Notes: generated by a model from the letters alone, not told the origin. A stretch of DNA of 40,690 bases from DATFML01 sp964571225 (GCA_964571225.1 CAZNBB010000024.1:1-40690), one strand, 5' to 3'. Shown: positions 1-8,511, counted from the stretch's first letter. Numbers and translations are program-made.

Positions 1-1
1 G

Positions 2-517
2 GTGGCGGTCAGCTATCTGGTGCAGGTGAGTCTGACGCGCACCTTCAAGTACCCCACTCTGTACGAGGCCCAGGTGCCCACACCAGCGGCCAGTCCGGCC
101 AATCTGGAGATGTACAGCGAGATCGTATCCAGTTTCTTGCGGGAGAAACGGGTGAGCCTGGATCGCAGCACCCTGCACCGCCACCTGGAAAGCACGCTGG
201 CCAGCGGCGAGGGGATCCCCCTGGCCCATGGGCAGGAGCATATCTACAGCATCGCCCTGGATCCGGGCACGCCCGCGGCCGGCCAGCAGGTGCGCCATGT
301 GGCCGTGCCCGGCGTGGTCATCGTGGGCGTGCTGCGGGGCGAGAAGGAGATCGTCCCCGGTGCGGACACCGTGCTGCTGGTGGGCGATGAGCTGCTGGTG
401 GCGGCCATGCCGGCGTCCCTGGAAGAGTTCAAGGAGCGAGTCAGTTCCCCTGCCACGGCGGGCGACGAGGCCATCGAACAGATCGAAGAGGAATCCCAGA
501 ACGCCGCCCGGCTGTAA
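2..517 (+). CDS. ClC-family chloride channel with C-terminal RCK_C (TrkA-C) domain, 5'-truncated
   Basis: The reading frame is open from the window edge, so this is the C-terminal end of a longer gene; the GTG at position 2 is not a real start. The first 30 residues resemble the end of the last ClC membrane domain, with a YPTLYEAQVP stretch like the segment after the final helix of ClC channels. Residues about 85-145 look like an RCK_C/TrkA-C domain (HVAVPGVVIVGVLRGEKE, then a GDELLVAAMP turn). ClC proteins of this kind carry chloride or exchange chloride for protons across the inner membrane, and the cytoplasmic tail is regulatory, usually CBS domains. A TrkA-C tail suggests ligand gating, which is inference. 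It converges on the ABC-F gene with 62 bp between stops. Confidence 0.7.
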   Translation: MAVSYLVQVSLTRTFKYPTLYEAQVPTPAASPANLEMYSEIVSSFLREKRVSLDRSTLHRHLESTLASGEGIPLAHGQEHIYSIALDPGTPAAGQQVRHVAVPGVVIVGVLRGEKEIVPGADTVLLVGDELLVAAMPASLEEFKERVSSPATAGDEAIEQIEEESQNAARL

Positions 518-579
518 GCCCGGGTCCTGGCCCGGGGCACCTTCCCCAGCCCGGTGGAGCCGTCGTCGTCAGCCGGCGG

Positions 580-2490
580 TCACGACGCCGAGGCGGCGGC
601 TTCCAGTTCCTCGCTGATCCCCAGCCAAGCTTCTTCCACCTCGGCCAGCGCCTGGTCAGCGTCGGCCTGTTCCATCAGCAGGGCCTTGAGTTCGTCCTTG
701 CGGTGGTCCTCGTACAGGGTCGGGTCGGCCAGCCGGTTCTGCAGTTCGCTCTTGCGGGCGGCGAGGCGTTCCAGTTCCGCCTCCAGGCGTTTGGCCCGGG
801 TACGCAGTGGCTGCAGACGTTGACGTTGCTCCGCGGCCTGGCGGCGCTGGTCCTTGCGGGTGGCCCCGCCGCGGGTCTCGGCGTCCGGACTGCCGGCATC
901 CCGGTCGGCGCCCGGGTCGCGTCGCCGGTCGGCGAGCCAGCGGCGGTAGTCGTCCAGATCGCCGGCAAAGGCACTCACCGCGCGGTCGGCCACCAGCAGC
1001 AGATCGTCGGTGACGGTGCGCAGCAGGTGACGGTCATGGGAAACCACCACCAGGGCGCCCTGGAAGTCCTGCAGGGCCACGGTGAGGGCATGGCGCATGT
1101 CCAGGTCCAGGTGGTTGGTGGGCTCGTCCAGCAGCAGCAGGTTGGGGCGCTGATAGACCAGCAGGGCCAGCACCAGTCGCGCCTTCTCCCCACCGGAACG
1201 GGGTCCCACCGGCTCCAGCGCCCGATCGCCCCCGTAGCCGAAGCCGCCCAGGAAATCCCGCAGTTCCTGTTCGCCGGCACGGGGGGCGAGTGCCGCCAGA
1301 TGGGCAAGCGCGCTGTCCGCCGGCCGCAGCTGTTCCAGCTGGTGCTGGGCGAAGTAGCCTACCCGCAGATCTGCGGCAGGCACACGCTTGCCGGCCAGGG
1401 GTTCGAGCTCTCCTGCCAGCAGCTTGATGAGGGTGGACTTGCCCGCGCCGTTGGGCCCGATCAGGCCGACGCGGTCGCCCGGCGCCAGGGTCAGACCGAT
1501 GCCGGTGACGATGGGTTCGCCGCCATAGCCGGCGGCCGCCTTCTCCAGTTGCAGCAGCGGATTGGGCGTCTTCTCTGGTGGCGGGAACCGGAAGTGAAAG
1601 GGCGAGTCCACGTGGGCCGGTGCGATCAGCTCCATGCGCGCCAGTGCCTTCAGACGGCTCTGGGCCTGGCGCGCCTTGGTGGCCTTGGCCCGGAAGCGGT
1701 CCACGAAGCGGCGCATCTGGGCCACTTCCCGCTGCTGGCGTTCGTAGGTGGACTGCTGCTGGGCCATGGCCTGGGCCCGATGCACCTCGAAATCCGAGTA
1801 GTTGCCGGCGTAGAGGGTCACCTGCCGGTGCTCGATGTGGGCCACGTGGTGGACCACTGCATCCAGGAATTCGCGGTCGTGGGAAATGAGCAGAAGGGTG
1901 CCCGGGTAACCGCGCAGCCACTCCTCCAGCCACAGCACCGCGTCCAGGTCCAGGTGGTTGGTGGGTTCGTCCAGCAGCAGAAGGTCCGAGCGGCACATCA
2001 GGGCCTGGGCCAGATTCAGGCGCATGCGCCAGCCCCCCGAGAACGAGGCCACCGGGGCCTGCATCTGGTCGGGGCGAAAGCCCAGTCCGTCCAGCAGTCG
2101 GGCGGCGCGGGCCGGCGCGCTGTAGCCCCCCATGGCTTCCAGGCGCCCGTGCAGGGCGGCCTGGCGGCTGCCGTCGCCGGCGGCTTCGGCGCCGGCCAGC
2201 TCGGCCTGCACCGCGCGCAGCTCCCGGTCGCCGTCCAGCACGTAGTCGATGGCCGGGCGATCCACCGCCGGCGTCTCCTGGGCTACATGGGCGACGACCA
2301 ATCCCGGCGGCAGCTCGAACTCGCCCCCGTCGGGTTCCAGCTCACCGCGGATGAGGGCGAACAGGCTGGATTTGCCGGTGCCGTTCGCGCCGGTCACACC
2401 CACTTTCTGACCGGCGTGCAGGGTGAAAGTGGCGCCCTCCATGAGCAGGTTCGGTCCGCGGCGCAGGGCGAGGTTTCGGAAGCTGAGCAT
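580..2490 (-). CDS. yheS: ABC-F family ATPase, YheS-like
   Basis: A 636-residue soluble protein with two ABC cassettes and no membrane segment, the ABC-F layout of ribosome-associated translation factors such as YheS and EttA. The first cassette has Walker A GANGTGKSS (residues 34-42), signature FSGGWRMR and Walker B LLLLDEPTNHLDLD. A charged linker with many Gln and Arg follows (about 240-290). The second cassette has GPNGAGKST and another DEPTNHLDLD. The C-terminal 110 residues are Arg/Lys/Glu-rich and probably coiled coil. FSGGWRMR in the first cassette and the overall length fit YheS better than Uup. The second signature reads RSGGEKARL, with Arg where YheS has Phe. The gene is probably monocistronic; the next gene upstream is 33 bp away on the same strand. 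Confidence 0.88.
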   Translation of the reverse strand: MLSFRNLALRRGPNLLMEGATFTLHAGQKVGVTGANGTGKSSLFALIRGELEPDGGEFELPPGLVVAHVAQETPAVDRPAIDYVLDGDRELRAVQAELAGAEAAGDGSRQAALHGRLEAMGGYSAPARAARLLDGLGFRPDQMQAPVASFSGGWRMRLNLAQALMCRSDLLLLDEPTNHLDLDAVLWLEEWLRGYPGTLLLISHDREFLDAVVHHVAHIEHRQVTLYAGNYSDFEVHRAQAMAQQQSTYERQQREVAQMRRFVDRFRAKATKARQAQSRLKALARMELIAPAHVDSPFHFRFPPPEKTPNPLLQLEKAAAGYGGEPIVTGIGLTLAPGDRVGLIGPNGAGKSTLIKLLAGELEPLAGKRVPAADLRVGYFAQHQLEQLRPADSALAHLAALAPRAGEQELRDFLGGFGYGGDRALEPVGPRSGGEKARLVLALLVYQRPNLLLLDEPTNHLDLDMRHALTVALQDFQGALVVVSHDRHLLRTVTDDLLLVADRAVSAFAGDLDDYRRWLADRRRDPGADRDAGSPDAETRGGATRKDQRRQAAEQRQRLQPLRTRAKRLEAELERLAARKSELQNRLADPTLYEDHRKDELKALLMEQADADQALAEVEEAWLGISEELEAAASAS

Positions 2491-2523
2491 GGCGGCGCAG
2501 TGTAGCAGCGTGGGGCGGGACGG

Positions 2524-2955
2524 TCAGCCGCCGCCGAACAGCCAGAAGTAGCCGGCGTTGTAGAACACATGCAGCACGATGGGGGCCTGCAGCCCCCCCG
2601 TGCGGTCCTTGAAGTAGCCGAACACCAGGGACGGCACGAACACCAGAGCGGCCCAGAAGGGTGGGTGGTGGATGAAGTGCGCAGCGGTGAATACCACGCT
2701 GGTGACCAGGTTCGCCAGGCTGATCGGACCCAGGGGCCGCGCCGGCAGGTGATCCCCCAGCCATTCCTGGAGCGCACCACGGAAAATGATTTCCTCGGCG
2801 ACCGGGTAGACCAATGCCGGCAGCAGGAACGCCAGGGGCGCGTGCAGGGGCCACTGGGGGTGGATCTGTCCCGACGGGGCGAGGGCCAGCAGCACCGCCC
2901 AGAAGGGGAGCGCCGCGCCCAGGGCCAGCCAGAATCGCAGGTCTCTCCAATGCAT
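2524..2955 (-). CDS. CPBP-family intramembrane glutamic protease, possibly MrtJ-type
   Basis: A 143-residue, very hydrophobic protein with the CPBP (CAAX/Abi) motifs in order: EEIIFRG (EExxxR), FTAAHF (FxxxH) and HVFYNAG (HxxxN). About four membrane segments are visible. The short length and the ANLVTSVVFTAAHF and PSLVFGYFKD stretches remind me of the JDVT-CTERM-associated protease MrtJ; this is from memory and uncertain. CPBP proteases cleave within the membrane, and MrtJ-type members are thought to process proteins with a short C-terminal sorting tail. No such tail is encoded in this window. The gene lies 33 bp upstream of the ABC-F gene on the same strand; the pairing looks accidental. Confidence 0.75.
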   Translation of the reverse strand: MHWRDLRFWLALGAALPFWAVLLALAPSGQIHPQWPLHAPLAFLLPALVYPVAEEIIFRGALQEWLGDHLPARPLGPISLANLVTSVVFTAAHFIHHPPFWAALVFVPSLVFGYFKDRTGGLQAPIVLHVFYNAGYFWLFGGG

Positions 2956-3080
2956 GGTCGTGCATTCTACCAGCGCCTACCCACACCGGCGGCACCGGAA
3001 TTCATCACCCGGCGGGGGTTTGCATTGGACAGGCAAATGGTACAGCCTTTGCCGATACTCTCAGACGATGGCGGAAAGCA

Positions 3081-3512
3081 ATGAGTGAGACATTCGAACC
3101 GAGAAACGACCTGGAACGGCGTCTGATGGCGGCCCAGGAGGGCCGCCTGGAAGCGGACGAGTTCATGCGCGGGCTGCTTGGGGATCAGGTCTTCATGCCG
3201 GTGCGCGAACAGGACAAGATCGCCAATTTCCAGCGCAGCGACCAGGCTGTGCCCCTTTCCCTGGAAGCCGACGACGGCACTCAGGTGCTGGTGTTGTTCA
3301 CCAGTCCGGAGCGCGCCAAGGCGTTTCTCGAGGATTTCGAAGGCTACGACGGCGGGCTGCTGACCGAGTTCAGCTGGGTGCTGGAGCGGGTGGGCGGCGG
3401 CGTCGGTATTGCCCTGAATCCCGGCTGGGAAGTGGGCATGGACCTGGATCCGGCCATGGTGCAGGAGCTGGCTCAACTCACCGCCGCCGTTCAGCAGAAC
3501 AGCCCCAACTGA
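3081..3512 (+). CDS. SseB N-terminal domain protein
   Basis: A 143-residue soluble protein. I placed the start at ATG 3081, preceded by a GGAAAG ribosome site; the frame is open further upstream but the sequence there is not protein-like. The middle (about 40-110) resembles the SseB N-terminal domain: a strand with PLSLEADDGTQVLVLFTSPE, then a helix with AKAFLEDF, then GIALNPGW. SseB-like domains are common in bacteria with no settled function; the name comes from an enhancer of serine sensitivity. No signal peptide or membrane segment. It is divergent from the CPBP gene (125 bp between starts) and converges on gnd with 36 bp between stops. Confidence 0.7.
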   Translation: MSETFEPRNDLERRLMAAQEGRLEADEFMRGLLGDQVFMPVREQDKIANFQRSDQAVPLSLEADDGTQVLVLFTSPERAKAFLEDFEGYDGGLLTEFSWVLERVGGGVGIALNPGWEVGMDLDPAMVQELAQLTAAVQQNSPN

Positions 3513-3548
3513 TTCCCGTCTGCCGCAGCGTTCGTTCGCGCCTGCAGG

Positions 3549-4976
3549 TCACTCCCAGTGGGCGTGAAAGGTGCCCTCGCGATCGATGCGCTCGAAGGTG
3601 TGGGCTCCGAAGTAGTCGCGCTGAGCCTGGATCAGGTTGGCCGGCAGCCGGGCACTGCGGTAGGCGTCATAGTAGCTGAGGGCCGCCATTAGCGCCGGCG
3701 CCGGCAGCCCCCGCTCGGCGGCCGCGCGGACCACCTCGCGCAGATGGGGCTGGCTGTGCTCCAGACGCCTTTCCAGCTCGGGGTCGAAGACCAGGTTTGG
3801 TATCTGAGGATCGCGGGCGTAGGCGGCCCGCAGATCTTCCAGCAGCCGGGCGCGGATGATGCAGCCGCCGCGCCAGATGCGCGCCACCGTTTCCGGATCG
3901 ATACCGTAGCCGCGGGCCTTGTTACCCTCCTGCAGCAGTTGCATGCCCTGGGCGTAGGTCATGATCATGGCGCCGTACAGGGCATGGCCCAGAGCCTCCA
4001 CCAGTGCATCGGTGCCGTCCGGTTGCGCCCCCTGCCCGTGAGGGCCGACCAGTTCCCGGCTGGCCTGCTCGCGCTGGGCCTTGAAATCGGACAGATTGCG
4101 CATGGCCACCGCGGCGTCGATGATGGGGGTCGGTACCTTGTTCTCCATCGCTTCCTGGGAAGTCCACATGCCCGTGCCTTTCTGGCGCGCTGCATCGAGA
4201 ATCTCGTCCAGCAGGTAGCCGTCGGTCATGGGATCGCGTTTGGTGAAGATGTCCGCTGTGATGTCCATGAGAAACGAGGCCATCTCTCCCTTGGACCAGG
4301 CAGCGAAAGTCGCCTGGATCTGTTCGCGGTTCATGTTCAGCCCGCGGCACATCAGGTCGTAGGCCTCGGCGATGAGCTCCATCAGCCCGTATTCGATGCC
4401 GTTGTGGACCATCTTCACATAGTGGCCGGCCGAGCCCTTGCCCAGCCATGCCACGCAGGGTTCGCCGTCGACCTTGGCAGCGGCGGCTTCCAGCACCTCC
4501 TGCACCCGTTTCCAGCCTTCGGCGTCGCCGCCCGGCATCATGCTGGGGCCATGGCGGGCGCCGTCCTCGCCGCCTGACACGCCCATGCCCATGAAGTGCA
4601 GGCCGGCGGCCTTGAGATCGGCGGCCCGCCGGTCGGTGTCCACGAAGTGGGAGTTGCCGCCGTCTATCAGCACATCGCCCTTGTCCAGATGGGGGAGCAG
4701 CGAGTCGATGACGCTGTCCACCACGTCGCCGGCGGGTACCAGCAGTACGATGGCCCGGGGGGTGCGCAGTCGCGCTGTGAAGGCCTTGGCATCCGTGGTG
4801 CCGGTCACCGGCGCGGCGCTCCCGCCCTTCGGGGCATTGGAGGCGAACGCCTCGGTCTTCGCGTCGCTGTTGTCGAGTCCCGCGACCGGATAGCCGTGCT
4901 CGGCGATATTCCAGCCCAGGTTCGCGCCCATGGCGCCCAGCCCCACAATTCCGATTTCCGCTTCCTTGCTGGCCAT
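3549..4976 (-). CDS. gnd: 6-phosphogluconate dehydrogenase, decarboxylating
   Basis: A 475-residue enzyme that oxidises 6-phosphogluconate to ribulose 5-phosphate with release of CO2 and reduction of NADP+, the third step of the oxidative pentose phosphate pathway, in the cytoplasm. The N-terminal Rossmann motif is GLGAMGANLGWNIAEHGY. The substrate-binding signatures GVSGGEDGARHGPSMMPGG and KMVHNGIEYG are intact, and the C-terminal tail FGAHTFERIDREGTFHAHWE is typical. Length matches the long bacterial form (about 470). It is the last gene of an operon, 39 bp after tal. Glucose 6-phosphate dehydrogenase (zwf), often clustered with these, is not in the window. Confidence 0.97.
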   Translation of the reverse strand: MASKEAEIGIVGLGAMGANLGWNIAEHGYPVAGLDNSDAKTEAFASNAPKGGSAAPVTGTTDAKAFTARLRTPRAIVLLVPAGDVVDSVIDSLLPHLDKGDVLIDGGNSHFVDTDRRAADLKAAGLHFMGMGVSGGEDGARHGPSMMPGGDAEGWKRVQEVLEAAAAKVDGEPCVAWLGKGSAGHYVKMVHNGIEYGLMELIAEAYDLMCRGLNMNREQIQATFAAWSKGEMASFLMDITADIFTKRDPMTDGYLLDEILDAARQKGTGMWTSQEAMENKVPTPIIDAAVAMRNLSDFKAQREQASRELVGPHGQGAQPDGTDALVEALGHALYGAMIMTYAQGMQLLQEGNKARGYGIDPETVARIWRGGCIIRARLLEDLRAAYARDPQIPNLVFDPELERRLEHSQPHLREVVRAAAERGLPAPALMAALSYYDAYRSARLPANLIQAQRDYFGAHTFERIDREGTFHAHWE

Positions 4977-5015
4977 AGGGTCCGCTCCTGTGAGTTGTCC
5001 GCCAGCCCGGATGGC

Positions 5016-6161
5016 TCAGGCCATATGGCTGCGCTTGTGCTGGCGCATGGTATCCAGGGTATCAAGCAGTTGTTTGAACGGCTCCACGAACTTGGTGACG
5101 CCTTCGGCCTCCAGTTCTTCGTCCACCTGCCGCAGGTCGACGCCGACAGCGGAGAGTCGCTTCAGCAGTTGCGGCGCCTGTGTGCAGGTGTCGTGCAGCC
5201 GAGCCTTGGGTTCGCCGTGGTCCCGGTAGGCGTCCAGCGTGTCGGTGGGCACCGTGTTGACGGTATAGGGGCCGATGAGGGGCTCCACGTACTTGACGTC
5301 GCTGTAGGCCGGATCCTTGGTGCTGGTGCTGGCCCACAACAGGCGCTGCCGGCGCGCGCCATGATCCGCCAGGCGCCGCCACCGGTCGCCCCCGAAGTGT
5401 TCCTCGAAGCGCCGGTACGCTTCGCCGGCGCTGGCGATGGCGGCCTGACCCCGCAGAGCGCGCGCCTCGTCGCCGTGTTCGCTGTCGCCGTTCGCGATGT
5501 CGTCGAGCAGAGCGTCCACCTTGGTGTCGATGCGGCTCAGGAAGAAGCTGGCCACGGACGCCGTCCGATTGATGGGCTGGCCGGCCGTCAGCCGTTCCTC
5601 CAGCCCGCCCATGTAGGCGTCCGCCACCTGCACATAACGTCCCACCGAGAACAGCAGTGTCACATTGATGTTCAGCCCGTCGCGGATAAGCGTGCGGATC
5701 GCGGGCAGACCTTCACGGGTGGCTGGCACCTTGATCATGATGTTGGGCCGTTCCACCAGTTTCCACAAGCGGTGGGCTTCGGCGATGGTCGCTTCGGTGT
5801 CATGGGCCAGCAGTGGCGAGACTTCCAGGCTTACGAAGCCGTCGCCGCTGTCTTGCTCGTCGTACAGGGGGCGAAACAGATCGCAGGCCTTGCGGACATC
5901 GTAGATGGCCAGTCGCTCGTACAATTCCTCCGGTCCCGCGCCCCGGTTTGCCAGCTCGGCAATGGCGGCGCGATAGTCGTCGGTGTGGGCAATGGCCTTC
6001 TCGAAAATCGCCGGATTGGATGTCATACCCGAGACGCCGTCGTCCCGGATCATGCGCTCCAGCGTGTCGTCTTCCAGAATGCGGCGTTCGATGTAGTCGA
6101 GCCAGATGCTCTGGCCGAGTCCGGTCAACGCGCGCAGCGGATTGTCTGGCTTGGCGCTCAT
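5016..6161 (-). CDS. tal: Transaldolase, long (~380-residue) type
   Basis: A 381-residue transaldolase that transfers a dihydroxyacetone unit between sugar phosphates in the non-oxidative pentose phosphate pathway. The Schiff-base lysine is Lys144 in IMIKVPAT. Other landmarks are GVSGMTSNPAIFEKAI near residue 45, INVTLLFS near 185, and WASTSTKDPAYSDVKY near 275. At 381 residues it fits the class of single-domain transaldolases found in actinobacteria and cyanobacteria rather than the 316-residue E. coli TalB. Its ATG overlaps the stop of the upstream aldo/keto reductase (ATGA), so the two are translationally coupled, and gnd follows 39 bp later. The operon therefore makes two pentose phosphate enzymes together. 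Confidence 0.95.
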   Translation of the reverse strand: MSAKPDNPLRALTGLGQSIWLDYIERRILEDDTLERMIRDDGVSGMTSNPAIFEKAIAHTDDYRAAIAELANRGAGPEELYERLAIYDVRKACDLFRPLYDEQDSGDGFVSLEVSPLLAHDTEATIAEAHRLWKLVERPNIMIKVPATREGLPAIRTLIRDGLNINVTLLFSVGRYVQVADAYMGGLEERLTAGQPINRTASVASFFLSRIDTKVDALLDDIANGDSEHGDEARALRGQAAIASAGEAYRRFEEHFGGDRWRRLADHGARRQRLLWASTSTKDPAYSDVKYVEPLIGPYTVNTVPTDTLDAYRDHGEPKARLHDTCTQAPQLLKRLSAVGVDLRQVDEELEAEGVTKFVEPFKQLLDTLDTMRQHKRSHMA

Positions 6162-7189
6162 CCCATCTTCCTCGATTCATGGCTTGGGTTATCGGCGACT
6201 GGAGCGCTGGGCGGCGGAGCCATGAATTCCGGGCCCACCGGGTCGGTGACCGTTTCGGCCACGATGGCGTCGATGGTCTGCATGTCCCGGTCGCTGAGAG
6301 ACCAGCCCCACACGGCATCGACGGCATCCAGTTGGGAGCGCCGCCGCGCGCCCCACAGGCAGCTGGTGACCCCGGGCTGATCGAGCAGCCAACGCACCGA
6401 CAGGGTCAGCACGTTGCGGCCGTGTTGTTCGTGGGCGAACCGATCCAGCCGTTCGACGGCCTGCAGGTACTGCTGGTAGCGGGGCGACTGGAATTTGGGA
6501 TCGGACTTGCGAAGGTCGTCGCCGTGGAAACGGCTGTCCTTGCGCATGTGGCCGCTCAGCAGACCGCGGCACAGTGCGCCGTAGGTGACGGTGCCTACGC
6601 CATTGGCGCGGCAATAGGGCAGCACGTCCCTTTCGATTTCCCGCTCGAATAGATTGTAGGGCGGTTGGCTGGTGTGCAGCGGGGCGTGGGCGCGGAAGGC
6701 GTCCATCTGTTCGGGCGAGAAGTTGCTGACTCCGATCGCCCGTATCTTGCCGTCTCGCAACAGCTGTTCCATGGCCCGCGCGGTTTCCTCCATGGGAACG
6801 CTCTCGTCCGGCCAGTGAATCTGATACAGATCGATGTAGTCCGTCTTGAGCCGGCGCAGGGAGTCTTCCACCTCTTTCATAATGCGCTCGCGGCTGGCGT
6901 TGCGCCGGATGCCGTTGTCGTCCCATTCCAGCGTCGCCTTGGTGGCGAGCACGATCTGGTCCCGGTGACGGTATTCGGCCATGGCCTTGCCGACGATTTC
7001 CTCGGAGCGCCCGAAGCCGTAGATCGGTGCTGTATCGACGAGGTTGATGCCACTGTCCAGTGCCGTGTAGATGGTGCGGATGGACTGGTCCTCGTCGGTG
7101 CCTCCCCACATCCAGCCGCCGATGGCCCAGGTCCCGAGTCCGATCCGAGACACTTCGATTTCGGTGCCGGGTATCCTTGCGAATTCCAT
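6158..7189 (-). CDS. Aldo/keto reductase
   Basis: A 343-residue NAD(P)H-dependent reductase of the AKR fold. The frame is open upstream to about 7360, but ATG 7189 follows a strong GGGAGG ribosome site and the family's N-terminus starts there. The catalytic tetrad is visible as Asp52 and Tyr57 (VDTAPIYGFG), Lys84 (VLATKATLEW) and His125 (QIHWPD). The C-terminal cofactor region includes SQLDAVDAVWGWSL. It resembles general-stress AKRs such as YhdN/AKR11, so the natural substrate cannot be named. It is first in the AKR-tal-gnd operon, with a 4-bp overlap to tal, which points to a role in disposing of sugar-derived aldehydes or drawing on pentose-pathway NADPH; that is inference. Confidence 0.9.
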   Translation of the reverse strand: MEFARIPGTEIEVSRIGLGTWAIGGWMWGGTDEDQSIRTIYTALDSGINLVDTAPIYGFGRSEEIVGKAMAEYRHRDQIVLATKATLEWDDNGIRRNASRERIMKEVEDSLRRLKTDYIDLYQIHWPDESVPMEETARAMEQLLRDGKIRAIGVSNFSPEQMDAFRAHAPLHTSQPPYNLFEREIERDVLPYCRANGVGTVTYGALCRGLLSGHMRKDSRFHGDDLRKSDPKFQSPRYQQYLQAVERLDRFAHEQHGRNVLTLSVRWLLDQPGVTSCLWGARRRSQLDAVDAVWGWSLSDRDMQTIDAIVAETVTDPVGPEFMAPPPSAPVADNPSHESRKMG

Positions 7190-7785
7190 TGGCCCTCCCG
7201 TTTCGCGTCTGTCCTGTGGTGCTGCGAACGTGCGGTGCGGCTCTGTGGGCTTCAGACCAGGAGAGTATAGATGAGGGGGCGTCCCTGCCCGGGTCAGTCC
7301 GTTGACCCTGCTTTCCTTGGAAAATGTGTTCTCCTGAGGTACCCAACGATGCGTCGGCAACAGAGTGCGGGCTTGCGTGCCTGCGGAACCTTCCCTGGTT
7401 CCCGTCGTCCCTGACGACCTCCGTTTCCGTTGTTGCCGTTGCAGGTGCGCCGATCGCGTCCCTGATCTGCCACCGTGAAGTCCTGCTCCGACACCGCTAC
7501 AGCACTGTTACGGTCTGGCGTCCATGCCTGGTGGCCCGTCCTTTGGACCGCGGTCCCTGCCGATTCCCGTAACGCGGCGGCCGGTGACCGCCGCCGCTTC
7601 CCTGCGAAGCAGACCGTTCCATCGGTCCCTCGTCCTTGCACTGTTACTTAAACAGGAATCGTGCCAATCCGTAACCTGCTGATCTGCGGTAGGTGGGAGG
7701 GCGCCGGCGGCCCGGACAACCGGTCTTCTCTGGTGGTAAAGGCCCGGATGGGGTGCATTTCACCCGAGTCCTCCCCGCTGTAGGG
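7190..7785. other. Non-coding gap between aldo/keto reductase and Rieske genes
   Basis: About 600 bp with no convincing gene on either strand. It holds the -10-like element at 7264-7269 and a hairpin at 7574-7594 (arms GCGGCGG/CCGCCGC, 7-nt loop) that lies about 190 nt past the Rieske stop. A small hairpin at 7751-7765 (GGGTG/CACCC) is closer to that stop. I looked for tRNA, tmRNA and RNase P motifs and saw none. A small RNA remains possible. Confidence 0.5.
7264..7269 (-). promoter_or_regulatory. Candidate -10 element of the AKR-tal-gnd operon
   Basis: On the minus strand this reads TATACT, five of six to TATAAT, 75 bp upstream of the aldo/keto reductase ATG. I see no good -35 at standard spacing, so this may be an activator-dependent or weak promoter. 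Confidence 0.35.
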
Positions 7786-8439
7786 TCACCAGGTGTTGGG
7801 CTTCCAATTCAGGCCGCTGCCGTCCTCCAGTACGCCGATGCGCAGCACGGTGTCCTTCATGTAATAGTAGGGCATCACCGGGAGGTTCAGCGGCGCCGGT
7901 GAACCGTCCATGACCCGTCCGGCGAGGTCGTAGCGCGAGCCGTGGCACGGACAGAAGAAGCCGCCCAGCCAGTCCGGACCCAGATCAGGCGGCGCCACCT
8001 GGGGGCGGTAGGTGGGAATACAGCCGAGGTGGGTGCAGATGCCCACACAGACGTAGTATTCGGGCTTGATGGAACGGTATTCGTTCTGGGCCGCCTTGAT
8101 CTGCTGAGGCTCGAGGGATTTGGGATCCTTCAGCCGTGGCGTCATCTTGGGCAGCGTGGCCAGCTGCGCTTTGGTGCGGCGCAGTATCCACACCGGTTTG
8201 GACCGCCAACTGACGGTCATCAGCTGGCCCGGCTCGAGCTTGCTGATATCGGCTTCCACCGGCGAGCCGGCGGCTTTCGCGCGGGCGCTCGGTTCCATGG
8301 AATCCAGGAAGGGGTAGACCACCGCGCCAATGCCCGCCGCTCCCACCACGGTGGCTGCTGCGACCAGCATGCGCCGGCGGGTCATGTCGGGTTCGTCGCT
8401 CTGGGGAGATCCCGGAGCCGTAAGGGTGCTGTCAGACAT
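7786..8439 (-). CDS. petA: Rieske iron-sulfur protein (ubiquinol-cytochrome c reductase type)
   Basis: A 217-residue membrane-anchored Rieske protein. The [2Fe-2S] ligands are in CTHLGC (Cys135, His137, Cys140) and CPCHGS (Cys163, His166). Residues 19-45 form a twin-arginine (TRRRMLVAAATVVG) anchor, as usual for proteins of this family that are exported folded by Tat. In complex bc1 it takes an electron from ubiquinol at the Qo site and passes it to cytochrome c1. The start at 8439 follows a GAGGAG site. Normally petA is followed at once by petB and petC; here the next gene on this strand is an aldo/keto reductase about 600 bp away, so the partner subunits must be elsewhere or the protein serves another complex. 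Confidence 0.93.
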   Translation of the reverse strand: MSDSTLTAPGSPQSDEPDMTRRRMLVAAATVVGAAGIGAVVYPFLDSMEPSARAKAAGSPVEADISKLEPGQLMTVSWRSKPVWILRRTKAQLATLPKMTPRLKDPKSLEPQQIKAAQNEYRSIKPEYYVCVGICTHLGCIPTYRPQVAPPDLGPDWLGGFFCPCHGSRYDLAGRVMDGSPAPLNLPVMPYYYMKDTVLRIGVLEDGSGLNWKPNTW

Positions 8440-8505
8440 AGCGAACTCCTCGTCTGCGTTGAATCAGGGGACAGCTGTCGAATAAGCGCATGTGCGTGAC
8501 TTCGG

Positions 8506-8511
8506 ATTATG
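8506..8511 (-). promoter_or_regulatory. Candidate -10 element of the Rieske gene
   Basis: Reads CATAAT on the minus strand (five of six to consensus), 67 bp before the Rieske ATG. There is no recognisable -35 at 17 bp. Confidence 0.35.

Noticed and set aside
703..2505. 600-codon plus-strand open frame opposite the ABC-F gene
   Set aside because: Antisense shadow of a GC-rich gene; the sequence is Gln/Gly/His-rich with no family likeness, while the minus strand has all ABC motifs.
4596..6380. 594-codon plus-strand frame over gnd and tal
   Set aside because: Runs across two well-recognised minus-strand genes and an intergenic gap; codon-mirror artefact.
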